NCBI GenBank assembly: GCA_958510875.1
Contig: OY294068.1
Coordinates: 36,746,297-36,810,296 of the forward strand
Source: Endomychus coccineus
Taxonomy: Eukaryota > Arthropoda > Insecta > Coleoptera > Endomychidae
Length of the DNA: 64,000 nucleotides
Direction: 5' to 3'
Shown: piece by piece, positions 11,452-21,466 of the stretch
Numbering within the stretch: position 1 is the stretch's first letter
How the letters are laid out: each line of letters opens with the position of its first letter
Translations under genes and position numbers: made by a program
Notes under the pieces: model-generated
The model's database searches: none
What the model was told of the DNA's origin: nothing
The model's input: the letters and a program-made list of their open reading frames with translations, nothing else

Positions 11452-12245
11452 GTCTTCCTCTCGTGTAGTCACAGTGTAGGAAGAAAATAGAGGTAGGTAT
11501 CTCCAGAACTTTCGAACGAATGGAAACATAATTAGGTCTTGATTGAGAATCATTACGATTAATGAGCTGTTCAATTACAACTCCTATTTTAACATAGGAT
11601 TGAGAGCTGTTGGAAATGAACTGTCGATGTTTAAAATTCCAATCCGCGGTTGATAGGAAAAATTAGACAAGCAATAGTATATACAGGATGCCCGAGAACT
11701 AATGAAGAGAACGTTGCGATCACATTACAAAAGTTTTGTAATATAGGCGTTCGTTTTGCAGTATCGCAAAACCCTGTATATATTTGGGCAAGTTCTTAAC
11801 CCTACATTATTCATGAATCGTATGTTTCCTAAATGTATTCTTGGGAAATAATTCACGGCAAGCACCATTATTCTAAATTTGTGTACAAGACATGAGTACG
11901 TAAGCGAAGGAACAACTCACCATTAAATCCTAGTTAAGTTCTCATTTAATGGTCTGGTTGAATTCTCTTGTTACATCACGTGGATTTCAACTTGGTTGAA
12001 GTCGAAATCTATACTCTCTATACAAGTTGCATGTACTTCGAGTCTAATTGGATCTAATTCTTTTTGAAAGTGGAGCAACAAACTGGAAGATACGTACGAA
12101 GCAGCATACTGAGATTGATTACATCCGGTATATAATTTACATAATCTGTAAGAAAGTAGTGAAGGAAATAAGTACCCGCTTCTATCAGAGTGTCGATAAT
12201 ATTTCATATACGTAGTTATCTAGAATAATATTTGTTCCCAAGACG
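11452..12245. other. Unassigned spacer upstream of a candidate promoter
   Basis: AT-rich; no ORF with recognisable homology. A TA-CAGGATG string at 11682-11690 and ACCCTG-TA at 11771-11778 resemble mariner-type ends, but the 93-bp interval has no matching inverted repeats. Confidence 0.4.
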
Positions 12246-12251
12246 ATAAAG

Positions 12252-12283
12252 TATAAATATACAGCCGACTCTGAATTAACTCA
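12252..12283 (+). promoter_or_regulatory. Candidate TATA-box core promoter
   Basis: TATAAATA at 12252-12259 lies about 30 bp before a TCA initiator-like triplet (12281-12283) and about 58 bp before the ATG at 12310. This is the spacing expected for an insect RNA polymerase II core promoter feeding the exon below. Confidence 0.5.
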
Positions 12284-12309
12284 CCAAGAGTAAAGGCCAG
12301 CAATAATAT

Positions 12310-12387
12310 ATGGCTTGGAACTTGTGTGCCTTAATTGCAATTTGGTTGTTCTTTGTTACAGATCAAAGCGTCATAAGCATGCGCAAG
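12310..12387 (+). CDS. Candidate first coding exon with signal peptide
   Basis: ATG followed by 26 codons: MAWNLCALIAIWLFF, then VTDQSVISMRK. Residues 5-16 form a hydrophobic core followed by a polar stretch, as in a cleavable signal peptide, so the product would be secreted. The exon ends AAG and is followed directly by GTATGT, a good splice donor in phase 0. A TATA box and short 5' UTR precede it. This is one of the very few places that look like host coding sequence. The next exon is not visible: the following 8 kb is mostly transposons that would sit in the intron. The protein family cannot be told from the signal peptide. A chance ORF is possible. Confidence 0.45.
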
Positions 12388-12703
12388 GTATGTTTATTTA
12401 TCACCATTCAGAAGTTATCTACTTCTAAAAAATTAACTATAAGAGGGTTCACTCTGCGAATACACTATAACACTATAAATAAGAAAGAATAGCCGTTATC
12501 CACTAAAAATTCTGTTGAGGTACTGAGGACCTTTCGGCTACCTAGTAGCCATCATCAGGGTAAACTATATTCAGAAATCAGAATGTTCCTGTTTGAATAC
12601 CATTTGAATTTATTAGGGTATATGGAGGATTATTTCCAGATGGAGACGAATCTGAATTTATTAAATTGCTTTTTAGCTTATATGTTCCCATCACTTCTGA
12701 ATA

Positions 12704-13342
12704 GTGGAGTCAATCTACGGAAAAATAGGACGAGGTTCGTCAAAATTTCATAGAGGTTAGCAACCTGGGAAAAGTTATGTCTTATGATAAAAATAATAAG
12801 ATACCAAAATGTCTATTACCAATATTGAGTGGAACCATGTTTACCCTTGAATCACTGTTTTTTTGCTCTTCTTTAGGTCAGTTTTGGAGTTTTTTTACCC
12901 CTTAGCCTTACGGCTTAGGTCTGAAATTGGTAATCTTTCATTGCTGATATTTGAGGAACCTTTAGTCTGAATTTCTTGATATTCCGTTTTCCCCCCTCCT
13001 AGAATATATATATTTATAGGTTTTCCAGCAAAATTCAAATTGAACTATTTTGGTCAAATTGCAACCAAATTGGATGAAATTTGATAAAAAAGTGGTCGTG
13101 GCGGTCACATAAATTGTTCTAAATATGGGCTAAAAATATTGTGAAGTTTTGCTTAAAATTCAAATTTGGCCAATTTGACACAAATTTCAAAATGGGTCCC
13201 CCTCTTGTCAAAAAAGTCGGAGCATACTCTACTTAGGCTCAAATTGAAGGTTATTTCATGTACTTCAACGTGTTATATGTCCGTATCACGATTCATCCGT
13301 TTTTTGGTTATTTACAGTATATGTTATTATAAGCCATTCATT
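12704..13342 (+). repeat. Left arm of the long inverted repeat
   Basis: Pairs with about 14200-14816 in inverted orientation. Divergence is clearly higher than in the arms of the 18.1-kb element. Confidence 0.7.
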
Positions 13343-13602
13343 CAACATTCGGAGATTTGCCTTGGCCTTCGAGGTCCCCCGACTTAACGGCACCCGATTT
13401 TTTCCTGTGGGGATATTTAAAAGCCAAAGTGTTTGCGAGTCGTTCAGGTACAATCGAGGAACTGGAACTCAAAATTCGTGAAGTAGTTGAAGGAATAGAC
13501 GAAGGTTTGCTACGCCGTGTAATGAACCACTTTTTATCTAATATTGAAAAGTGTGTTGAAGTTGGTGGAGGTCATTTAGAAGACGTGATTTTTAAAACTT
13601 AG
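13343..13602 (+). pseudogene. IS630-Tc1-mariner transposase, C-terminal fragment
   Basis: The open frame reads PWPSRSPDLTAPDFFLWGYL, the third catalytic-Asp region of mariner-related transposases (R-S-P-D-L-x-x-x-D-F-x-L-W-G). It then has a helical tail with IEELELKIREVVEGID and ends GGHLEDVIFKT. The first two catalytic Asp residues and the N-terminal HTH are missing. The frame has no proper start: the 5' side is truncated at about 13343. Downstream, 13603-13743 looks like its 3' UTR and ends AATCCTG beside TA (13744-13745), the expected element end. It therefore appears to be a 5'-truncated mariner piece inside the long-inverted-repeat element. Confidence 0.7.
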
Positions 13603-14199
13603 AATGAAATTAGCCAAATATTTATAAGTTATCATGAATCCCAAAGAGTTAGCTGTAATTTAGTAAAATAAAAAGTTTGTTTTGTTTACTACAAAAATTT
13701 TAATTCAAATATTAAAATGTGTAGTCTTTTATGGGGAATCCTGTATAATAGAACAACTTGTATTGAAAACAATGTCGGGTAAACAAAAATAAAGCATATC
13801 ATAATATATTATTGTTTTTTTTTTCGTGAGTTATAATGTTTAATTGGTATAAACTCATTGAAGTATTTTATTTGAGAAAAGATTATTTGCAAAATATAAA
13901 AAAAAATATTATTAAATAAAAGGGTATGATGAACTAAAATATACACGTAAGCTCACATCAGGTAAACGTTGAATAAATACAACTGTGTTATTTAAATTTA
14001 AAAAACCAATTCTATGTTCTTTACTTTTCGAACACATAAATATGTAATTATTTATTTTTAGTGAGTTATTTTTTCTCAATATTCTTCAAAAATAGTATTT
14101 TGTGTATGATGATTTCTTATTCAATATGATGTATACATATAGTAACAATAAAACAATAACGTATTTCATAGTACAAAAAATGTAACGTTGACGTGGATC

Positions 14200-14816
14200 A
14201 CATAAATGGTTCATGATAACATATACTGTAAATAGACAAAAAATAGATGAATCGTAAAAAAAGTTGTATATCACATTAAAGTACACAAAATCACCTCCAA
14301 TTTGAACCTAAGATAGAGTAGAGTACGCTCATTCTCTTTTGACAAAAGAGGGAACCACTTCAAAATTTGGGCCAAATTGGCCAAATTAGGTTTTTCAGCA
14401 AATTTTCAATATCTCAAGCCCATATTTGAACCACTTATTGATTGTGACCACCACGGCCTACTTTTTCTCCAAATTTCATTCAATTTGGATGCAATTTGGC
14501 CAAAATAGTCTAATTTGAATTATTGCTTCAAATAACGTAACACGAAATTTGGACAGAAGGTTTCTCAAATACCACAAATAAAATGGCACCAATTACAAAC
14601 CTTAGGCGGAAGTTTGATGGGTCCAAAAAAAATTCAAAATTGAACTAAAAAAGGGCAAAAAACAGTTTACTCAAGGTTAGACATGGTTCCACCCAATATT
14701 GATAAAGAAATTTTGGGATCTTATTATTTTCATCATAAGACATAATTTCTTCCGAGTCGCTACCATCTATCAAATTTTCACGACCCTCGTTCTATTTTTC
14801 CGTAGATTGACTCCAC
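14200..14816 (-). repeat. Right arm of the long inverted repeat
   Basis: Reverse complement of the left arm. The inner limit (near TGGTTCATGATAACATATAC) is approximate. Confidence 0.7.
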
Positions 14817-14919
14817 TAAAATGACCTAGATATTTGTCATTACTATGCTTCAAGTGTGATAAACATTTTTGAGAAATGAGATGACATGCATTTGAATTAT
14901 GTTGCGCCAAGTCTGATTT

Positions 14920-15018
14920 TCCTCATCATGATGATGGTTGTGAGACCGAAACATACGTAAAGACGAGAAAATATAAAGCATAAGTGTTGGTGTGACTTAT
15001 TTTCAGAGAATTTATATA
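14920..15018 (+). mobile_element. Penelope-like 3' fragment (left of fold-back)
   Basis: GATGATGGTTGTGAGACCGA, then CATACGTAAAGACG and GTGTTGGTGTGACTTATTTTC match the Penelope-like 3' region at 6629-6715 and 30475-30556. Continues on the other side of the fold-back (15958-15990, ATTCATACCTGGGACAAGAA). Confidence 0.7.
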
Positions 15019-15957
15019 CAGGATGAGTCAGTTTTTTGTAGACAAACTTCAACAGGAGACAGAACAGATGTTTTTAAGGAGAAAAGTTCCAATGAACATA
15101 TGTCGTAGAAGGCTTCGTTTTCGAGATACAGGGTGTTGAAATTGAAAAAAAAAATTGTTTTTTGCGAATATCTCCGGAACCGTTTATCGTACAGAAAACA
15201 GTTTTTGTGAGCAATTTCTTCACATAGTAAGCTATGTTCTATGAGGGGAAAAAAATTTTTTTAGTCATAATTTGTGAAGATTTTGAAGGGGTAATGGGTG
15301 TTTTTCTCCCCAACTTCTATGCCACTGAAAAAAGTACGATTTTGAGACTCCCATTTGAAGTGCCAATGTTGTCTACACAAAAAAGGTACTCCTGGTCATA
15401 AGCTCTAAAGTTGACCGTTTTCGAGAAAAATCAACTTTTATGTTGAAAAACATGGTCAATCCCTTGGTTTTGTTACTTGTTCTAACGTTTGAATAAATTT
15501 TGTTTAATTAGTAAGAATTGACCATGTTTTTCAACATAAAAAATGATTTTTCTCGGAAACGTTCAACTTTAGAGCTCATGATCATGAGTACCTTTTTTGT
15601 GTAGAAGACATTGGCGGTTTGGATGGTTGTCTCAAAATTGTAGTTTTTTTAGTGGCGTAGAAGTTCGGGAGAAAAACACACACTACCCCTTCAAAATCTT
15701 CACCAATTAGGAGTAAAAATTTTTTTTTATCTACAGAACATAGCTCACTATGGTTAGAAAATGCTCACAAAAGCTGTCCTTTGTACGATAAACGGTTCCG
15801 GAGATATTCGCAAAAAACGAAATTTTTTTTTCAATTTCAACACCCTGTATCTCAAAAACGAAGCCTTCTACGACATATGTTTATGAGCACTTTTCTTCTT
15901 AAAAACACTTGTTCTATCTCCTGTTTCAGTTTGTCTACAATAAACTGACTCACCCTG
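15019..15957. mobile_element. Fold-back element A, 939 bp, TA target
   Basis: Starts CAGGATGAGTCAG and ends CTGACTCACCCTG, with TA on both sides. Almost the whole element is one inverted repeat around a loop near 15471-15525 (GTTACTTGTTCTAACG). Landmarks mirrored in the arms: GTCTACA, CGGTTCCGGAGATATTCGCA, CTATGTTCT, and ATCTTCA near CCCTTC. A second CAGGGTGTTG preceded by TA occurs inside each arm (15129 and its mirror near 15846). Contains no transposase, so it is non-autonomous. Same family as element B (30558-31476) but with different outermost sequence. Confidence 0.85.
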
Positions 15958-15990
15958 TAATTCATACCTGGGACAAGAATCTTTATTAAA

Positions 15991-17224
15991 GAAATTTTTA
16001 AATACTGAAGGATGATAAATAAAACTTCTGAATTTTATAGAACTATTCGAAGGTAGTAGCTCTAATTTGATTAATTGGTTCCATTTTATTTTGTTTAGAA
16101 ATTAATTAATTGATCAAAGATAATTCGTAACCATTGTCCAACGCCATTTGCTGAAGTTTCTCAACTTCGTTGTTATAATTGGCTCAAATAGTCGATTATA
16201 ATCTATGAAAAAGTCTATTAAATGGAGCTATTTTATAATAAATTGTACCTTGAAATTCATAAACTGTAATCATTTAGTATGAAGAGATAAAAGTAGTTTC
16301 GTCTAGATACGAATGAAATTCCATGTCCTCATTCCTAATATCATCCTGTCTGTAGAACATTGGGAGTTGTTTTTGGAATTCAAATGTGAATCAAAGTTGA
16401 TTCACGTCTGAAGAGATCTTTCCTATATTACCGGTTATCCATCTCATCCGGTGTCGTAAAAAATCATATTATACAAATCCAGTAATGCTTTTTATTTTTT
16501 TTTGGAAGAGACAATATGAAACATACTTATTATATAGTAAAAGCAATGTATATTCACTCCTACTCATTCCTTCCCTGAATAATTGAAAATGACCCTATTT
16601 TATGATATACTCATACACAATGTATTTCCGACTATCTTTTATGCTCCTCAACTCTGCCTACAAACCACTAAAACGGAAATGAGTTTGTTATTCATATCAA
16701 TATCATTTTCACAATGTCAATTGAGGCTTACTCCTGGAAACCTAAACATATCCGGAACTATATTCAGGAAAAGATTACTAGACCAGTAAATGTTGCTCTT
16801 TCATAACCCGATTTCTCAAATTTTGTTTTCTTCTATGAAAAATTCACCTCATGTTCCATTCATTTCATTATAAATAGCTTGAGTCAGATCGACCTGCATA
16901 TTGGAAGGTAATAACTGCGATGAAAATCGAGGGTAGCATTATCCCCCACCTCGAACAGGATGAGCGTTATACGTGATTTATAACACGCTGTTGAGTACCC
17001 CTTATGTCCCTAAACTTTCAACAGAAACCAGTATGTCCCGATGATAATATGTTCTTTCGTGGACTCTTACTATACTGACTAATAATTCAATTCATTTGAC
17101 TTTTGAATGATTACATGGATACATGGATAAGCTTATAGGTTGAAGATAATTCTTATATGTAAAGTCGTCAAATAGCCAAGAGTCTTGATGTCAATCAAAC
17201 ACATGTTGTTAGGTTATAAAAAAA
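15991..17224. other. Unassigned spacer
   Basis: AT-rich with short ORFs only (for example 68 codons at 16583). At 16877 TA is followed by GCTTGAGTCAGATCGACC, which has an inverted partner at 20520-20538. Confidence 0.4.
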
Positions 17225-17920
17225 TTGGGTGAATGTGATGAAATTTATCCTGCCAAGAATGCACGCCCGATGAAATTTTGTGAGACTGTTATGGAAATGG
17301 TTTGCAACCTCTCCAGGAAGGCAAATCACTTAATCCTTAATGTGATGATGTCAGGTACATCTATTCCTATGACGTCTTCCATATACTGCTCACCATCAAC
17401 AGCATCTCCTCATGGGATGATCATGTTAGGCCATTGTGAAAACCACTTCACAAATTCCGTTACAAGATCTACTCCACAAACCAGCAGCTCCTCACAATCT
17501 ACAAGGCACATATTCGGCTCGTCCTGGAATAGGGCTCTCAAACTCCAGAAGAGAGCTATTCGTCTGATTGATGATGTCACACTTACGAATTCATTGACTT
17601 CTCTAGAACATCGTAGAAATGTGTGCGATCTCTCCTTTTTCTATAGATATTTCCATGATCGGTGTTCATCAGAAATCTCGTCTGTTAATCCACCACGAGA
17701 TATTCTAGGTACCTCAAGCTAGTCACCCTTTTATTGTTAAGCTCGAACTTCTTCCTACCAAACTTCATTTTTCAATCAAACTACGAAGTTCCCAGTGACG
17801 TCTTTCCTTATGCCTGCTGCCTACAAGGCTTCAAAAAAAAATTCGTGTATTTATCTAATCTCAAAATACTGCCACTGCTGGCTCATAAAATATTATATAT
17901 TTTCTTCTCATATAGTCAAA
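17225..17920 (+). pseudogene. Jockey-like RT, family 1, C-terminal part
   Basis: ORF of 165 codons plus continuation. RALKLQKRAIRLIDDVTLTN then LTSLEHRRNVCDLSFFYRYF and CSSEISSVNPPRDI are the post-palm and C-terminal blocks of the family also seen at 9841-11451. A frameshifted tail (LQGFKKKFVYLSNLK) matches the usual ending. The upstream RT domain is missing, so the copy is 5'-truncated, as is common for non-LTR insertions. Confidence 0.72.
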
Positions 17921-18123
17921 GTATAAAGAAAACAATAGCAAACAACGATAAGAATTTCATTGGCAATATTTAATTCACCGATGAGTCAACTCATTTTGTA
18001 TTTTTATTATTCATGAAACCGACTTTCTCGATGTCATGAATTCCTCAATTGATGTGCACATCTTCCACGAGTTACTGACTGATACGGCAACATCGCTCAG
18101 ACTAGTGTAATCTGTACAATGTA

Positions 18124-18625
18124 CAGAGTGGTCCAAATTGGACACTTTTGATAGGAAACACCAATTTATAGAGAAGATAGAGAAAAACTAGGCTACATGT
18201 TACGAGGTCGATTTTTGAGAGGAAATGAATGCCGGAAATCGCACTTTGATATCTTGACTTGTTCAAAAGATACAAGGTGTTTTTCAATTTTGTGCATTTC
18301 TGACCCACCCCCGTAACTTGTTTATTTATGAATATTTCTGATTTCTGTGAAAACATTCTTGAGACACTTGTTTGAAAGGAATCTAACGGTGTTCCTTGTT
18401 TTTTATTGAAAAATATGGTTTTGAAGTTATGACATAAACTTGTATTTTTTCTTATGGACCATCCTGTATATTTTTACATATTCGTGTTTGAAATGAAATT
18501 CTCTTTTCAAATATATATAATAGTTGCTACTTCTCTTCCAAAACATTTATTTTGTGGCTGTTTTCGACTTATTTTAGATGAATAATCAAAATCTGGGTTG
18601 CCATGCCTGAATACGAAACAAAATA
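18124..18625 (+). repeat. Left TIR (about 502 bp)
   Basis: Pairs with 19941-20427. Ends internally near CCTGAATACGAAACAAAATA. Its outer 343 bp (18124-18466) are bounded by TA and opposing ends. Confidence 0.9.
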
Positions 18626-18758
18626 GTTCTACATAACTGCTGTTGAAAACAATAATTAGTGCCTATTTTATAATAACTCATTAATGTAATCAAAAAACAT
18701 AATAACAAGAACAAAAATATTACATTTTTAAACTACATATTTACAACATGTGTTCAAA

Positions 18759-19808
18759 TTAAGCACCATTTAAATCGAAACATAATTGACTTCGCTTCCT
18801 AACATTATTGACAGCATTAATTAATTCTACCGCAGGTATTGAACAAAAGGCATGTCGCACTGCTGCTTCCAACGCTTCTCGGGAATCAGGATGGCGTTTA
18901 TACGTGAGGTCCTTTATTCTTCCCCAGAGGTAAAAATCTGGAGGCGTAAGATCGGGGGATCTTGCCGCCCAATGAACAGGACCCCGGTTGCCAAGCCAAT
19001 TATTGTCCCCAAATATTTCGTTCAAATACGTCGTTATAATGTGTGCGTTATGACACGGTGCCCCGTCTTGTTGGAAGTATACGTGTGCAATTTGTTGTAA
19101 TGGCAAATCATCCATTATAGGTTCGACAAATTCCCGCAATATTTCCACATATCGGGCTGCTGTAAGGTTACCCTCATAGATATGGGGACCGATAAACTTT
19201 CCTCTAAAAATACCGACCCAAACATTAAAACTGTATCGGCCTTGATTTTGTGTCTCCACTGTGATATATGGATTTTCCAAAGTCCAATTGTAGGAATTGT
19301 ATCTATTAAAAATACCAGCGCTGCTAACGCATGCTTCATCAGTCCATATGATGTTCTGTCCAAAGTTTAAGTTTTCAGCACATTTTCCTAAATACCATTG
19401 GCAGAATTCGAGCCGGAATTGTAGGTCATTTGGTAGTAACTTGTGAACTTTTCTTACTCTATACGGTTTGAATTTATTTTTTCTTAGAATTCGCATTGCT
19501 GTAGTCTTTGGAATACCTGTATTCAACTGCATTTTGCGTAGTGAAATATTGGGTTCATTTTGTATTTCCCCCAAAACTGTTATTTCTTCTAACTCTCTAT
19601 CTCTATTCCTGGCTTCGTAAACTCTTGTCCTTGGTTTTGAAAAAGAACCGTAATTAACTAGGTTTTGCTGCAATCTAGTGAACATATCCCGGAACGGTTG
19701 TCTCCTTCCAGGGTATCGGTCAAAGTAAATATTGCTGGCAGCCTGTGCATCTTCATGTGATTCCCAATAACACTTTAGCATATCATATTTTTCGTAATTT
19801 TCATACAT
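18759..19808 (-). CDS. IS630-Tc1-mariner superfamily transposase (DUF4817-type N-terminus, DDE_3-type catalytic domain)
   Basis: 349 residues, no stop or frameshift; ATG at 19808 in an AAA-ATG context. Residues 1-60 (YEKYDMLKCYW ... RYPGRRQPFRDMFTRLQQNL) resemble the helix-turn-helix region annotated DUF4817 in insect transposases. Residues 88-120 (SLRKMQLNTGIPKTTAMRIL) form a second HTH. The catalytic domain has D157 (IIWTDEA), D248 (YFQQDGAPCHN) and D291 (RSPDLTPPDFYLWG). Spacing from D248 to D291 is 42 residues, i.e. DD42D, longer than classical mariner DD34D. The enzyme should cut at the element ends and insert into TA. It lies on the minus strand between the TIRs and does not overlap them. 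Unlike its relative at 44558, it has no intron at the FDR/YPGRR position. It is the best candidate for a functional protein here; whether it is expressed cannot be seen. Confidence 0.92.
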   Translation of the reverse strand: MYENYEKYDMLKCYWESHEDAQAASNIYFDRYPGRRQPFRDMFTRLQQNLVNYGSFSKPRTRVYEARNRDRELEEITVLGEIQNEPNISLRKMQLNTGIPKTTAMRILRKNKFKPYRVRKVHKLLPNDLQFRLEFCQWYLGKCAENLNFGQNIIWTDEACVSSAGIFNRYNSYNWTLENPYITVETQNQGRYSFNVWVGIFRGKFIGPHIYEGNLTAARYVEILREFVEPIMDDLPLQQIAHVYFQQDGAPCHNAHIITTYLNEIFGDNNWLGNRGPVHWAARSPDLTPPDFYLWGRIKDLTYKRHPDSREALEAAVRHAFCSIPAVELINAVNNVRKRSQLCFDLNGA

Positions 19809-19940
19809 TTTGAATTAACAAGAAGATGAAAATATTGTCGTAAGTTCAAAACTCAGTTCAAAGAAGCACACTAAACTTGTAAAGCAAACTGCAATTATTA
19901 ATAATTGTTTGACAGTACGCATAGACTGTAGTTGCTAAGG

Positions 19941-20427
19941 TATTTTGTTTCGTATTCAGGCATGGTAACCCAGATTTTGATTATTCATCTAAAATAAGTC
20001 GAAAACAGCCACAAAATAAATGTTTTGAAAAAGAAGTAGCAACTATTATATATATTTGAAAAGAGAATTTTATTTCAAACACGAATATGTAAAAATATAC
20101 AGGATGGTCCATACAAATACAAGTTTATGCCATAACTTCAAAACCATATTTTTCAATAAAAAACAAGGAATTCTTCCATAAAAGTGTCTCAAGAATGTTT
20201 TCACAGAAATCAGAAATATTCATAAATAAACAAGTTACGGGGGTGGGTCAGAAATGCACAAAATTGAAAAACACCTTGTATCTTTTGAACAAGTCAAGAT
20301 ATCAAAGTGCGGTTTTCGGCATTCATTTTCTCTCAAAAATCGACCTGGTAACATGTAGGCTAGTTTTTCTCCATCTTCTCTAGAAATTGGTGTTTCCTAT
20401 CAAAAGTTTCCAATTTGGACCACTCTG
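19941..20427 (-). repeat. Right TIR (about 487 bp)
   Basis: Reverse complement of the left TIR, beginning TATTTTGTTTCGTATTCAGG. The outer 328 bp (20100-20427) form the corresponding bounded unit. Confidence 0.9.
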
Positions 20428-20538
20428 TACAATTCCCTTTTTCTACCGCATTCGTCTATCTCATTGAATAATAAAAGTGTCCGGCTCGTTTAGACCTACA
20501 AGATTATTCTTATACGATGGTCGATCTGACTCAACCTG

Positions 20539-21458
20539 TATCTCTAGGTGAGTTGAATAAACTAAAATAATTCACAAGTTCATTGACAATAATTATGATA
20601 TCCACTATCAATTCTAAGATTATTTTATTCAACATTTGCGAATAAATTGATACAGTTAATACGATTATTTACTCTGTATTATGATTGTTTCGAATACTTG
20701 AGAGTCAATCAGCTACAACAATACTTATTTTTTCTCCTTCATAGTTGATCATCTTATTCTTCCCAAATATTAATGTTGCATACTTACATAACTATGGAAC
20801 ATCAGTTTTAGGTTGGCAAAATAATTTGGAATACTTCTTTTCTCTATTGCTCCTAGTTATCACATATTTTTAGTTTCTTCAAATAATATTCATAGAACTT
20901 AGATAGTTTCACATAGCTAACCGAGGAAGTTAGTTTATACCAAAAATTGTGTCACCCTCGGAAAAATATTGAAAAAATTAAAAGAAAGCTTATCGATTTT
21001 TCGAAATTTTAGATTGTGCAGTGTAGCAAATTTGAAAACTTTCTAATTTAGGCAAATAATGACGTGATTTCGGTAACCAGCCATGCAAGAGGCAGATATC
21101 ATCATTGCAATAGAGATCAACGTGACCGAAAGAACCGCTGAATTTGTTCCATGTATTTCTTGATTTTGTACTGTGATAGATAGAAACCTACATTATTTCA
21201 ACTAATACACAAAGCTCCCACGTTTTCAATTCTTAAAAGATGATCATCTCAAGCATGATTACAGTGTAGAGAAATGTGGATCAAAGAGAAGGTGAGAGCG
21301 ATATAAATGATATCGAACAACCTATATGTGGGTATCGGTTATCGTTTCAATACACTTTAGGGAGGAGTTATCTCTATGTCAAGTGAGTTGGAACATAAAC
21401 AAGATTATTACACACCTACTTTAGGTGATAATTCTGTTACTCAAGTTAGTAAGTGCCT
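20539..21458. other. Unassigned spacer
   Basis: AT-rich. A short ORF from 21376 (MSSELEHKQDYYTPTLGDNS) runs into the hAT-like element and may be older unique sequence that was interrupted, but I cannot assign it. Confidence 0.4.
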
Positions 21459-21466
21459 ACGGTATG

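Larger units (their letters stand above)
12704..14816. mobile_element. Long-terminal-inverted-repeat element (mariner-like TA target)
   Basis: Starts GTGGAGTCAATCTACGG and ends CCGTAGATTGACTCCAC, flanked on both sides by TA (12702-12703 and 14817-14818). The arms stay alignable inward for about 620-640 bp: left to about 13342, right from about 14200, with common landmarks such as GGTGGTCACA, CATATTT and TTACAGTATATGTTAT. The core holds a truncated transposase end (13343-13743) and AT-rich filler. Arms have diverged by substitutions and small indels, so the insertion is not recent. Confidence 0.75.
18124..20427. mobile_element. Mariner-related element with about 500-bp TIRs and intact transposase
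   Basis: Begins CAGAGTGGTCCAAATTGG and ends in the reverse complement (CCAATTTGGACCACTCTG), with TA at 18122-18123 and 20428-20429, giving 2304 bp. TIRs are 18124-18625 and 19941-20427 and are highly similar, with few substitutions and small indels. Together with the uninterrupted transposase this suggests fairly recent movement. Inside each TIR there is a second, opposite-facing end motif (GGACCATCCTG-TA at 18457-18468, and TA-CAGGATGGTCC at 20098-20110). Each arm thus contains a MITE-like unit (18124-18466 and 20100-20427). Confidence 0.92.

Noticed and set aside
11684..11776. Tiny mariner-type MITE between CAGGATG and ACCCTG
   Set aside because: The two ends do not form matching inverted repeats; similar short strings are common here.
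12520..12560. Penelope-like terminal sequence (ACCTTTCGGCTACCTAGTAG and CATCATCAGGG)
   Set aside because: Looks familiar in style but has no second copy in the window to compare with.
18102..18356. Repeated 84- and 62-residue ORFs at 18102-18356 and 20195-20383
   Set aside because: They arise because the same TIR sequence is present twice; no start context or domain supports a protein.
18852..19370. Plus-strand and other-frame ORFs over the transposase
   Set aside because: They are antisense or frame shadows of the intact transposase and show no domains of their own.
16877..20538. Larger element with TTGAGTCAGATCGACC as inverted termini beside TA
   Set aside because: Only about 16 bp match, which can occur by chance in 64 kb, and nothing else supports one unit across this interval.
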